From: Paraburkholderia edwinii
GTDB lineage: Bacteria; Pseudomonadota; Gammaproteobacteria; Burkholderiales; Burkholderiaceae
Reading direction: 5' to 3'
NCBI RefSeq assembly: GCF_019428685.1
Contig: NZ_CP080095.1
Location: 2,976,001-3,040,000 of the forward strand
DNA: 64,000 nt
Shown: positions 27,650 to 36,868 of the stretch, one piece after another
Layout of the letters: every line of letters starts with the position of its first letter
Numbering within the stretch: the stretch's first letter is position 1
The notes under the pieces: generated by a model
What the model saw: only the letters and a program-made list of their open reading frames with translations
What the model was told of the DNA's origin: nothing
Databases searched by the model: none
Made by a program: the position numbers and the translations under genes

Positions 27650-28369
27650 TCATCCTGACGCGCGCTGGCTTGCGCGCATGCCGAATACTTCGTGGAGATC
27701 GGCGGGACCTGTCGCCGGCCGGTCGAGCATTTTCAGTTCGACGCTTTGTAAATGGCGCGACATCAACGCCGCAGCGCTTTGCGCGTCGCCGGCGTCGATC
27801 GCGGCGAGTATTGCTTCATGGTCTTCGAACGAGCACGGGCTGCGGCCGAGCGATTCGTACAGCGCGGAAATTAAAGTTGAGCGCGCAACGAGTCCGCTTA
27901 AGCAGTCGCACAGCACCGTATTGCCGGTGAGCGTGGCGAGCTCGGTATGAAACTCGCCGGAGAGCCTGATCCATGCCGGAAAATCGCGCGTCTCGAATGC
28001 CTTGCGCTCGCGGCCGATCATCGCGCCGATCGACTTCAGTCGCTTCATTCCATGCGCGCCCGAGCAGACCTTTTCGATGACCGCGAGCTCGATGATGCGC
28101 CGCATCTCGAACACTTCATGCACTTCCTGCAGCGTCGGGCTCGCGACGAATGCGCCGCGATTCGGTTCGAGATCGACGAGCCGGTCATTTGCGAGCAGCG
28201 TCAATGCCTGGCGGATCGGTCCGCGCTTGACGTCGAATACATCGCACAACTGCGCTTCGGTCAGCTTCGAGCCGGGCGCGAGTCGATGCTCGAGGATCGC
28301 CGCACGGATGCGTTCGGCGATCGCTTCGGGCTTCAAACCATTCGACGGGGCGGTGGACGTGTCGGACAT
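27650..28369 (-). CDS. GntR-family (FadR/FCD subgroup) regulator
   Basis: The 239-residue protein has an N-terminal winged helix (LKPEAIAERIRAAILEHRLA, GSKLTEAQLCDVFDVKRGPI) and an FCD sensor domain with helices FEMRRIIELAVIEKV and RLSGEFHTELATL; the latter holds part of the usual metal or acid-binding site. It is the first gene of the strand that carries the allantoin operon, so it is the obvious candidate regulator, with allantoin or a product as effector. ATG 28369 is chosen as the start typical of the domain. Confidence 0.9.
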   Translation of the reverse strand: MSDTSTAPSNGLKPEAIAERIRAAILEHRLAPGSKLTEAQLCDVFDVKRGPIRQALTLLANDRLVDLEPNRGAFVASPTLQEVHEVFEMRRIIELAVIEKVCSGAHGMKRLKSIGAMIGRERKAFETRDFPAWIRLSGEFHTELATLTGNTVLCDCLSGLVARSTLISALYESLGRSPCSFEDHEAILAAIDAGDAQSAAALMSRHLQSVELKMLDRPATGPADLHEVFGMRASQRASG

Positions 28370-28395
28370 GATCGGGGCTGCGTTTATTGAGATGC

Positions 28396-28456
28396 ATCTT
28401 AGGACGCCACTCAGAATTGTCAACAATTTTTACCTTTGATTTTCGACAATTCTCAG
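28396..28456 (-). promoter_or_regulatory. gntR promoter with overlapping palindromic operator
   Basis: On the - strand a perfect -35 TTGACA (28418-28423) and a -10 TAAGAT (28396-28401) are 16 bases apart, about 27 bases before the gntR ATG. The -35 lies inside the palindrome AATTGT-CA-ACAATT (28415-28428). A 9-bp inverted pair AGAATTGTC...GACAATTCT (28413-28421, 28445-28453) surrounds it. The layout suggests repression of gntR by its own product. Confidence 0.7.
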
Positions 28457-28567
28457 GAAGTCCTAGCTAGCAACGAGCGTGACGGGCTTACGCGACAGGG
28501 CTGATGCTCTGTGCGTAGTTAGGTGCAGGCTTACTTCAACGGGAGAATCGACGCGTTCGCTGGGCAG

Positions 28568-28583
28568 ATTTTGTTGACAAAAT
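28568..28583. promoter_or_regulatory. Second TTGTTGACAA palindrome, candidate GntR operator
   Basis: ATTTTGT-TG-ACAAAAT is a perfect palindrome 140 bases upstream of the first site and shares its 10-base core TTGTTGACAA. No other gene-like sequence is visible in 28370-28724. Confidence 0.55.
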
Positions 28584-28724
28584 CGCGGGACAACGTCGCG
28601 GAAACGAGGCGTGTTTGTGAAATGGGAGAGGATGGGTCAGGCAGCGCGCGCCAATTGCCCGGCGCATGCAATCCAGTTGATCGACGCGGCCCGGCCCCGA
28701 GTGGTTCCGTGCTGCTTCCGCCGA

Positions 28725-29651
28725 CTATTCGAGCACCGGATGCCCGGACACCGTCAGCCTGAAGCCATGCGCATCGGCTTGCAGATGCGCCTTGGCGCCC
28801 ACCGGCAACGTGACCATATCCGGAATATGTCCGAACTGGAGTCCCGTTATCACCGGGATGCCGATTACCGAACGCACCTGCTCGATCATCGCGTTCAGGT
28901 CGTAGCCGTTGTCGTACTCGAACTGCTTGCCGCCCGAGAAGTCGCCGAGCAGCAACGCCTGCTGCCGCTCGAGGATGCCGGCCAGTTGCAGTTGATAGAT
29001 CGCTCGTTCGAGACGGAACGGCTGCTCGTTGACGTCTTCGAGAAACAAAATGCCGCCCTCGACCGGCGGCAGATAAGGCGTGCCGACCAGCGACGTCAGC
29101 ACGGCGAGATTGCCGCCCCACAGCGTGCCCGTAACGTCCGCCGACTGCGCCTGCGCGACGCGGCTCGTAATCGTGAATGTCGGCTCGGAGAGCGCATGCC
29201 AGAAATGCCGCATCGTGAATGCGCTGACCTCGGGCGCGCCGAAATCGCCGACCAGCATCGGGCCGCCGAACGTCGTCACACCGCTTTGCGCGAGCAGCGC
29301 AAGCTGCACCGCGGTGAAATCGCTATGACCGACGAACGCGATCGGCTGGTCGCGCAGACGGCGCTGCAGACCGTCGTAGTCGAGTCCGTGCAGCAGGCGG
29401 ACCGCGCCATAGCCGCCGCGCACTGCGAGCACGATATCGGGCAGCTCGCGCGAGGGGTCCGCGAGGCGGTTCAGTTCCGCCGCCCGCTGGCCGTCGGTGC
29501 CGGCAAAGCGCTGGTAGCGCCGCTGCGTTGCGTGAATGTTCTCGACGTGATGGCCTTGCGCACGCAACCGCTGCAGCGCGAGGTGCAGCGCGGTCGGATC
29601 ATGCGGATAGCCCGAAGGGGCGATCAGTTCGATGGTGCGCTTTTCGATCAT
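28725..29651 (-). CDS. ldcA: LD-carboxypeptidase (muropeptide recycling)
   Basis: The 308-residue S66-family peptidase has the Ser110-Glu205-His275 triad in VGHSDF, FLEDVNE and FGHIPD, plus the AVRGGYGAVRLL loop. LdcA removes the terminal D-Ala from cytosolic tetrapeptide muropeptides during cell-wall recycling. No signal peptide is present, as expected for a cytosolic enzyme. Confidence 0.93.
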   Translation of the reverse strand: MIEKRTIELIAPSGYPHDPTALHLALQRLRAQGHHVENIHATQRRYQRFAGTDGQRAAELNRLADPSRELPDIVLAVRGGYGAVRLLHGLDYDGLQRRLRDQPIAFVGHSDFTAVQLALLAQSGVTTFGGPMLVGDFGAPEVSAFTMRHFWHALSEPTFTITSRVAQAQSADVTGTLWGGNLAVLTSLVGTPYLPPVEGGILFLEDVNEQPFRLERAIYQLQLAGILERQQALLLGDFSGGKQFEYDNGYDLNAMIEQVRSVIGIPVITGLQFGHIPDMVTLPVGAKAHLQADAHGFRLTVSGHPVLE

Positions 29652-29714
29652 GGCCGCCTGCGATTTGTTAGATGATTGACGCGATTTAGTTCGTTTGGCA
29701 GATCAATGGACGGG

Positions 29715-30890
<1,176 letters not shown>

Positions 30891-31113
30891 TTGCAATCCA
30901 CTACGTTGCGGCTCGGGCATTCTAACAGCACCTTGCGCATATGTTTCGCCCGTAACATAGAGAAGACACCTCAATTTAAGATTTTTCTAATTGGGTAGCG
31001 GTTCCAGCGTAGTTATGGTTGAAGGTTTTTGGTGCTCCAATATGCAAAACCAAAACATATTGATGTGCTTCAAATTGCATATTTCCGTAAATTCTGCCGA
31101 ATTACCTCATGCG

Positions 31114-31272
31114 ATGAGGCGACGGCGCGCGTCGAGGCGATCGCTGATGCGGGCGGCGATCGGCGCCGTCGTGTTGTCGGTGACGTTATCCGGCTGCGGC
31201 ACGTTCTGCGGATTTGCGGGCGGTAGCGGCGGTGGTTTCGGCGCCGGATGTTCGACCGGCGTGCGCTTCTAG
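31114..31272 (+). CDS. Small lipoprotein (52 aa)
   Basis: The frame from ATG 31114 codes for a very basic start ([15 protein letters not shown]), a hydrophobic core (IGAVVLSVTL) and the lipobox LSGC, then a Gly/Cys-rich tail of about 25 residues. Small Gly-rich lipoproteins of this type are common in Burkholderia, with unknown function. The DNA before it (30960-31110) is notably AT-rich. The stop overlaps the convergent phosphoesterase gene by 4 bases. Confidence 0.65.
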   Translation: MRRRRASRRSLMRAAIGAVVLSVTLSGCGTFCGFAGGSGGGFGAGCSTGVRF

Positions 31273-31901
31273 CCTGACGCCAACGGCCAGCGTGCAAGCG
31301 CTATATGCCGGGTGCGGCCGAGCAGGCTATGCACCAGCACGAAGTCCCGCACTGTCCAGCTAATCGTTTCGGTTTCATCGAGCCGCTCAATGAACCGTCG
31401 CTTCACATCGACGGGCTCGCGATAAGCAAGCGTGACATGCGGCGTAAAAGGCGCTCTCGCCCTACCCGCGAATCCCGCGCTCTCAAGCGCTTTACCCAAC
31501 GCAAAGCGAAATTCCAGCAACGCGAGCGCGCCTTCGTGCGCACGTAGCACGAGCGGCCTTCCACGAAAATCTTCGACGCGATCGAAGGCGACAGCGAACG
31601 CATTCGTTCGGATTGCCGATGCTGCACGAATCGCTCTTGCCACCGTCGCGTGCGGCAAACCACCAACGTAGTTGCCCAGATGGTGCAACGTCACGTGATA
31701 ACGATCGGGTCCAAGCGGTACGGGTGCGCTCGCGCCGGGTTGACTGCCAGGCCGACTGCCACGTTGCATGCCGCATACGCGATGCGCAATGCGTTCGATG
31801 CGCGTTGCGTTTCGGGCATCGGGAAAGAGCGCGAAGAACAGGCCGTCTGTAGGCAACGGCACGGCGTCGAATCCGGGCAATGAAAGTTGTACGTCAGCCA
31901 T
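31269..31901 (-). CDS. 2'-5' RNA ligase-like 2H phosphoesterase (ThpR type)
   Basis: The 210-residue protein has the two HxT motifs of the 2H phosphoesterase superfamily, HVTLHH and HVTLAY, about 100 residues apart, and begins MADVQLSLPGFDA. Family members hydrolyse 2',3'-cyclic phosphates on RNA. ATG 31901 is preferred; the open frame continues to an ATG at 31949. It is a single gene, with sugar ABC genes divergent from it. Confidence 0.85.
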   Translation of the reverse strand: MADVQLSLPGFDAVPLPTDGLFFALFPDARNATRIERIAHRVCGMQRGSRPGSQPGASAPVPLGPDRYHVTLHHLGNYVGGLPHATVARAIRAASAIRTNAFAVAFDRVEDFRGRPLVLRAHEGALALLEFRFALGKALESAGFAGRARAPFTPHVTLAYREPVDVKRRFIERLDETETISWTVRDFVLVHSLLGRTRHIALARWPLASG

Positions 31902-32074
31902 GCTCGCGTGCGGTTCAGTTTTGGGCGCGGTCACACGATACCGCGTCATGGATTTGTTAGTAGCGGTTCGGGCAAACCCGCCGTTGTTTTATAAAGACTG
32001 GCTGACTAGCATGTCGTCTACCAGCCGCCCTGCGCAAGACGCGAGCGGCATCATCGGAGCGAACGCGACGAGCC

Positions 32075-32815
32075 ATGAGTCTTCTTGAACTCAGAGGCAT
32101 TTCCAAACACTTCGGCGCCATTCAGGCGTTGACCGATGTCACGTTCGGTCTCGAGCCGGGCCAGGTCGTCGGCCTGATGGGCGACAACGGGGCCGGCAAA
32201 TCCACGCTGGTCAAGGTCATTGCGGGCAACTTCCCGCCCTCGCATGGCGAGATCCGGATCGACGGCAAGCCGGTGCATTTCAACAAGCCCGTCGATGCCC
32301 GCGCGCAGGGCATCGAAGTCGTCTATCAGGACCTCGCGCTGTGCGACAACCTCACAGCAGCCGCCAATGTTTTTCTCGGCCGCGAGCCGCGCATCGGCTT
32401 CGGCCCGGTCCGCGTGCTCGATCACGCGACCATGTACCGGCGCGCCGGCGAACTGTTCAAGGAACTGAAATCGGAGACGCGCCCGCGCGATCTCGTGCGG
32501 CAGATGTCGGGCGGTCAGCGGCAAGCGGTCGCCATCGCGCGCACGCGTCTGTCCGAAGCGCGGCTCGTCATCATGGACGAACCGACCGCGGCAATCAGCG
32601 TGCGCCAGGTGGCCGAGGTGCTCGAGCTCATCAAACGCCTGGCCGGGCACGGTATCGCTGTGATTCTGATCAGTCACCGGATGCCCGACGTGTTCGCGGT
32701 GGCCGATCGCGTGGTCGTGATGCGGCGCGGGCGCAAGGTTGCGGACAAACAGACTGAAGCGTCGTCGCCGGAAGAAGTAACCGGCCTGATTACCGGAGCC
32801 ATCGCTGCCGCCTGA
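32075..32815 (+). CDS. Sugar ABC transporter ATP-binding protein
   Basis: The 246-residue protein is a single ABC domain: Walker A GDNGAGKST, Q-loop VYQDLALCDN, signature MSGGQRQAVAIA, Walker B LVIMDEPTAAI and switch His ILISHRM. It has the short one-domain form seen in FrcA-type fructose/ribose importers rather than the two-domain RbsA form. It heads a set of ATPase, permease and binding protein. The stop codon lies in a 12-bp tandem repeat. Confidence 0.9.
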   Translation: MSLLELRGISKHFGAIQALTDVTFGLEPGQVVGLMGDNGAGKSTLVKVIAGNFPPSHGEIRIDGKPVHFNKPVDARAQGIEVVYQDLALCDNLTAAANVFLGREPRIGFGPVRVLDHATMYRRAGELFKELKSETRPRDLVRQMSGGQRQAVAIARTRLSEARLVIMDEPTAAISVRQVAEVLELIKRLAGHGIAVILISHRMPDVFAVADRVVVMRRGRKVADKQTEASSPEEVTGLITGAIAAA

Positions 32816-32845
32816 AGCACTGCTTGAAGCACAGCCTGAAGCACC
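32810..32845 (+). repeat. 12-bp tandem array containing the ATPase stop codon
   Basis: Units GCCTGAAGCACT, GCTTGAAGCACA and GCCTGAAGCACC follow one another. The first contains the TGA stop, and because the period is 12 the next two repeat TGA in the same frame, giving three in-frame stops. Confidence 0.9.
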
Positions 32846-32872
32846 CGAACCACCCGCACGGGAGACCCGAAA

Positions 32873-33898
32873 TTGAACGATGCGCCGGAAAGGCCCAGTC
32901 CAATGCAGACACTGCTTGACGATCCGCAAACCACGAGAACGCATACGCGCTGGTCGGGGCTGCTGGCAAGCCAGGTGTTCTGGGTTGTGCTGGCGACGAT
33001 CGTCGCGTGCGTTGTGCTTTCCTTCACCACGTCGAGCTTCGCGACGTCGCAGAATCTTTTCAACGTCACGCGCAATTTCGCATTCGTCGCGATCGTCGCG
33101 CTCGGCGCGATGGCCGTGATCGTCACGGGCGGCATCGATATTTCGGTTGGCTCAACGATTGGCGTGAGCGGCATCGTGCTGTCGGTCGTGATGAATGCCG
33201 GCTATCCGATCTGGGCCGGCATCGGCCTCGCGCTCGCGACGGCCGGCACCGTCGGGCTCGTCAACGGCCTGCTGATCGCGTATCTGAACATGCAGCCTTT
33301 CGTCGTCACGCTCGGCATGCTGAGCGTGGGCCGCAGCCTCGCCCTCGTTATTTCGGGTAGCAGAACAATTTTCGATTTCGGCCCCGACGGCAGCAAGCTG
33401 CTAAAACTCGGCGGCGGCTCGACCCTGGGCGTCGCGAATCCGGTGTGGTTTCTCGTGGTGTTCGCCGTGCTCTTCTGGTTCGCGTTCGCCTTCACGCGCT
33501 GGGGGCGCTATGTATTCGCGGTCGGTGGCAATCGTCACGCGGCGAATCTGACCGGTGTGCCGGTGCGCCGGGTCATCTGCTCGGTCTACGTGCTCGGCGG
33601 CCTGATGGCGGGCGTCGCGGCGGTACTCGAAGTCGGCTGGCTCGGCGCCGTGACGACGGGCCTCGGCACCGGCGACGAATTGCGCGTGATCGCCGCGACC
33701 GTGATCGGCGGCACCAATCTGATGGGCGGCATCGGCAGCGCATTCGGCACCGTCGTCGGCGCGGCGCTGATCGAAGTCATCCGCAATAGCCTGATCCTGC
33801 TGGGCGTCGATTCGTTCTGGCAGGGAACGGTCGTGGGCTCCTTCATCATCGTCGCCGTGCTGTTCAACCGGCTTGGCGGCGAGCGGCAAAACGATTGA
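32873..33898 (+). CDS. Sugar ABC transporter permease
   Basis: The 341-residue inner-membrane protein has eight to ten helices and the BPD_transp_2 pattern of RbsC/FrcC (ALGAMAVIVTGGIDISVGST, NGLLIAYLNMQPFVVTLGML, GGNRHAANLTGVPV, GTVVGAALIEVIRNSLILLG). Two starts are possible: TTG 32873, with GGGAGA at an ideal distance, and ATG 32903. The first is annotated because the ribosome site is better. Confidence 0.9.
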   Translation: MNDAPERPSPMQTLLDDPQTTRTHTRWSGLLASQVFWVVLATIVACVVLSFTTSSFATSQNLFNVTRNFAFVAIVALGAMAVIVTGGIDISVGSTIGVSGIVLSVVMNAGYPIWAGIGLALATAGTVGLVNGLLIAYLNMQPFVVTLGMLSVGRSLALVISGSRTIFDFGPDGSKLLKLGGGSTLGVANPVWFLVVFAVLFWFAFAFTRWGRYVFAVGGNRHAANLTGVPVRRVICSVYVLGGLMAGVAAVLEVGWLGAVTTGLGTGDELRVIAATVIGGTNLMGGIGSAFGTVVGAALIEVIRNSLILLGVDSFWQGTVVGSFIIVAVLFNRLGGERQND

Positions 33899-34143
33899 CA
33901 AGTCTTCGTTGCACGCCAGCCGCGCTTGCGGCCGGCGCCACGCGAGGCGGTGCGGCCGGTCGAAACGCGGAACTGCCGGGCGCAGGTGTACGCAAAGGTG
34001 TACGAGTCGTTCGAGCTGTTCGCAACACAAAACCGCAAGGTTCCGCAAACACGGCTGCCCCTTGAGGGCCTGCCTTGGGAAACGTTGTGAAAATTGTGCG
34101 AAGACACGGGCACCGCGAAGCCGGCGCCGAACCGGAGGCAACA

Positions 34144-35136
34144 ATGAAGAAAATCTTGATGTGTCTTGCTGCGATCGGGAGCCTTGCGATGCTGGCCTCG
34201 CCTGCGTTCGCGGCCGATAAAACGCTGGCCCTCGTCGTAAAGGGCCTCGACAACCCCTACTTCGACCTCATGCATCAGGGATGCGACCGGGCGAACAAGG
34301 AGCTCAACAAGCAAGGCTATAACTGCTACTACACGGGCCCCGCGACGGCCGCCGACGAAAGCGCGGAAGTGCAGATCATCGACGACCTGCTGACGAAGGG
34401 CGTCGCGGCCATCGCGATTTCGCCGTCGAACGCGCCGGCGATCGCCGAAGTGATCCGCCGCCGCAATACAAAAATTCCAATCATCACCGCGGATGCCGAC
34501 CTGCTGCCGAAGGATGCGTCGCTGCGTAAGAGTTATGTCGGCACCGATAACTACGAGCTCGGCCTGAAGCTCGGCGAACAGCTGAAGCTGCTGATGCCGA
34601 AAGGCGGCAACATCTGCCTCGTGATGGGCAATCCCGCAGCTGAGAACATCAACCAGCGTGCGCAAGGCACGCGCGACGCGCTGTCGGGCAAGAAGGGTAT
34701 CTCGAAGCTCGCCGGCGAGAACAACTGGCGCGAGATCAGCGCATGCCCGCTTTACGTGAACGACGACGCGGCCAAAGCCAACCAGATGATGCAGGACACG
34801 CTGACCGCCAATCCGACCGGTCTCGATGCGTTCGTGCTCGAGGGCGGCTGGCCGCTGTTTGCGCCGCAAGCGTACTCGCAGGTCGTCGCGCCGATCATGG
34901 ACAAGATCGCGAGCGGCAAGTTCGTGATTGTGTCAGCCGATACGCTGGGGCCGGAAATCCAGGCGTTGAAGGACCATAAGGTCAATGTGCTGGTCGGTCA
35001 GCGGCCCGAAGAGATGGGCTACCAGGCGGCGATGGTGATGCGCGATCTCGCCGAAGGAAAGTCGGTGAAGCCCGTGATCCATACCGGGCTCGATACGTGT
35101 ACGTGGAAGAACGCGGATACGTGTCTTAAGCATTGA
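34144..35136 (+). CDS. Periplasmic sugar-binding protein of ABC transporter
   Basis: The 330-residue protein has a signal peptide (MKKILMCLAAIGSLAMLASP, cleavage near AFA/AD) and the cluster-B sugar-binding fold: LALVVKGLDNPYFDLMHQGC, VQIIDDLLTKGVAAIAISPS, PIITADADL and the C-terminal DTLGPEIQALKDHKV. Fructose, ribose or a related sugar is likely but not decided. ATG 34144 is preceded by GGAGG. The 245-base gap from the permease holds GC-rich inverted words that could raise expression of this gene separately. Confidence 0.9.
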   Translation: MKKILMCLAAIGSLAMLASPAFAADKTLALVVKGLDNPYFDLMHQGCDRANKELNKQGYNCYYTGPATAADESAEVQIIDDLLTKGVAAIAISPSNAPAIAEVIRRRNTKIPIITADADLLPKDASLRKSYVGTDNYELGLKLGEQLKLLMPKGGNICLVMGNPAAENINQRAQGTRDALSGKKGISKLAGENNWREISACPLYVNDDAAKANQMMQDTLTANPTGLDAFVLEGGWPLFAPQAYSQVVAPIMDKIASGKFVIVSADTLGPEIQALKDHKVNVLVGQRPEEMGYQAAMVMRDLAEGKSVKPVIHTGLDTCTWKNADTCLKH

Positions 35137-35180
35137 GGGCTGTCGCGCGATTGCGATTCGTCGCGATGTGCAGACTGAGC

Positions 35181-35219
35181 GTGCGCGAGGCGGGGCCGCA
35201 TTTGCCCCGGCTCGCGCAC
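35181..35219. terminator. GC-rich terminator hairpin after the binding-protein gene
   Basis: A 9-bp outer stem GTGCGCGAG/CTCGCGCAC and a 6-bp inner stem (CGGGGC/GCCCCG), separated by one mismatch, form a strong hairpin with loop CGCATTT. No long T-tract follows. It lies between two convergent genes. Confidence 0.65.
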
Positions 35220-35223
35220 GTGC

Positions 35224-35256
35224 CGCTTTCGTGCCGTTTTTGTGCCACTTTCGTTC
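35224..35256 (-). repeat. 11-bp tandem repeat after the SDR stop
   Basis: Three imperfect 11-bp units (35224, 35235, 35246; on the - strand GAACGAAAGTG, GCACAAAAACG, GCACGAAAGCG) start 5 bases after the SDR stop codon. Confidence 0.65.
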
Positions 35257-35261
35257 CTTTG

Positions 35262-36080
35262 CTAAGCGAAGCTCTTCGCGATCGTCGATAGATAATCTTC
35301 GATCGGCATCGACGCACGCATGGCCATCAGATCCCTGCCGGTCTTGCCGACGAGGGTCCTGAAGCGTCGGTTTCTCCCGGTCGCAAGCGCTTCGATCTCG
35401 TCGACGATCAGTTGCGGATCGTCGAGCCGACTTTCGTCGCCCGCCATCATCAGCGCATTCACCTTGTCGATCAGCGGATCGTAGTCCCGGATATCCGGAT
35501 GCGTGTTGAACACCACTTTCTCGACAAAGCGGTTGCCCTTGAAACCACCGGGCTCGACAAGATGGAGGTCGATATTGAACGGCTTGAGCTCGTAGTAAAG
35601 CCCTTCGATCAGACCTTCGAGCGCGAACTTCGACATGTTGTACAGCGAGCCGGTCGGCACCGCGGTCGTCACACCCATGAACGAACTGATGTTGATGAAC
35701 CGGCCGCCTTTGCGTTCGCGAAAGTGCGGCAAGAACGCGCGAATGACGTTGATTGGTCCGCGCACGTTCACGGCGAACTGCCCGTCGATCGTATGTTCTT
35801 CAGCGAATTCGAGCGGACCATACGAGCCCGCGCCCGCGTTGTTGACGACGACGTCGATCTGGCCGAATGCTTCGATTGCCGCTTCGGTCGCGGCGCGCGC
35901 CTGCGCTGAGTCGGTGACGTCGAGCTTGAGGAGGCGGATGCGCTCGTGCTTCGACAGTTCCGTTTCCTGCTCGGGTTTGCGCATCGTGGCGGCAACGTTC
36001 CAACCCTGCCGCGCGAAGTGCAAGGCGGTGTGACGGCCCAGACCGCTGCTGGTGCCGGTGATGAAAATCGACTTCGTCAT
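35262..36080 (-). CDS. Short-chain dehydrogenase/reductase (SDR)
   Basis: The 272-residue enzyme has the classical SDR pattern: TGTSSGLGRHTAL for nucleotide binding, NNAGAGSYG, the catalytic Ser in ISSFMG and YNMSK (Tyr-x-x-x-Lys). The basic residue in TMRKPEQE suggests NADPH preference. ATG 36080 lies 6 bases after AGGAG. It is transcribed in the same direction as the TetR gene just upstream, and the two promoters share a sequence motif, so this is the probable TetR target. The substrate is unknown. Confidence 0.9.
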   Translation of the reverse strand: MTKSIFITGTSSGLGRHTALHFARQGWNVAATMRKPEQETELSKHERIRLLKLDVTDSAQARAATEAAIEAFGQIDVVVNNAGAGSYGPLEFAEEHTIDGQFAVNVRGPINVIRAFLPHFRERKGGRFINISSFMGVTTAVPTGSLYNMSKFALEGLIEGLYYELKPFNIDLHLVEPGGFKGNRFVEKVVFNTHPDIRDYDPLIDKVNALMMAGDESRLDDPQLIVDEIEALATGRNRRFRTLVGKTGRDLMAMRASMPIEDYLSTIAKSFA

Positions 36081-36123
36081 GAGCGCTCCTGTCGGGTGTT
36101 TCAACCGCCTTCAGCCAGCTTAA

Positions 36124-36145
36124 AATAATTGACCAATTGATCCAC
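36124..36145 (-). promoter_or_regulatory. Candidate TetR operator before the SDR gene
   Basis: On the - strand this reads GTGGATCAATTGGTCAATTATT (its 20-base core is given in two parts: GTGGATCAATTG and GTCAATTATT). Its centre GATCAATTGGTC is a near-perfect palindrome. A site 19 of 22 identical lies before tetR itself. Confidence 0.6.
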
Positions 36146-36186
36146 AATAAGTCATAAAAAAGCGCGCACGATGCAATGCGCGCCAA

Positions 36187-36753
36187 TCAACCGAGGCTAC
36201 GCAAGGCCATCTGCGCGATGTCCCGCAGCACCTCCTTCGGTGCGCCGGCGCGCGCGGCGACCTTGATGCCCGACAGCGTTGCGCCGATAAAATGCGCGGC
36301 CGCGCGTTCATCGATGTCCGCCGCGACTTGCCCGTCGGCCTTCGCCTTTGCAATGCAACGCTCGAGCGCGGCACGCAACGTATGAGCGGCCGTATCGGCA
36401 AGCGCGGTGATCTCGGGATCGGATCGCCCGAATTCGCACACCGCATGGGTGCCAAGGCACGCCCGTGAAGGCCGGCTCACGAAATCGTTCAATAACTGTT
36501 CGATACCTCGACGCGCGGATGTCGATCGATTGAGTATCTGCAAATGCTCCGAGACGCTTCCCGCGATGTAGGTGCGCAAAGCCTCGAGGTACAGGCTGCG
36601 CTTGTCGCCGAAGGCGTTATACAGGCTCTGCCGGCTCAGATTCATCGCCGTCAGAAGCACTTCGGTCGAGGTACCCGAATAGCCATGCTCGGCGAAGGCG
36701 TCAATAGCCTGCTCCAATGCCTCGTCGCGATCGAACTCTCTGGGTCTCGCCAT
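36187..36753 (-). CDS. TetR-family transcriptional repressor
   Basis: The 188-residue protein has a typical N-terminal helix-turn-helix (DEALEQAIDAFAEHGYSGTS, LSRQSLYNAFGDKRSLYLEA) and a helical ligand domain with CLGTHAVCEFG. It lies directly upstream of the SDR on the same strand. Palindromic 22-bp sites before both genes suggest it represses itself and the SDR until an unknown ligand binds. Confidence 0.9.
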   Translation of the reverse strand: MARPREFDRDEALEQAIDAFAEHGYSGTSTEVLLTAMNLSRQSLYNAFGDKRSLYLEALRTYIAGSVSEHLQILNRSTSARRGIEQLLNDFVSRPSRACLGTHAVCEFGRSDPEITALADTAAHTLRAALERCIAKAKADGQVAADIDERAAAHFIGATLSGIKVAARAGAPKEVLRDIAQMALRSLG

Positions 36754-36773
36754 GGGTTAGAAGGATTACAAAT

Positions 36774-36795
36774 GTGGATCAATCTGTCAATAATT
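36774..36795 (+). promoter_or_regulatory. Candidate TetR operator before tetR
   Basis: The + strand begins GTGGATCAATCT and ends GTCAATAATT, matching 19 of 22 positions of the site upstream of the SDR. It contains a TTGACA -35 box on the - strand (36785-36790), so a bound repressor would block the tetR promoter. Confidence 0.6.
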
Positions 36796-36868
36796 GGCGT
36801 GAATATCCCGACAGCCCTCAGGGTGGATCCGACTTCTATCCGCCCTGAGGCATAGAGAAAAGTTCACT

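Noticed and set aside
28523..28762. 79-codon open frame on the + strand between gntR and ldcA
   Set aside because: It has no ribosome site or recognisable pattern and overlaps the end of ldcA; the region is better read as regulatory DNA.
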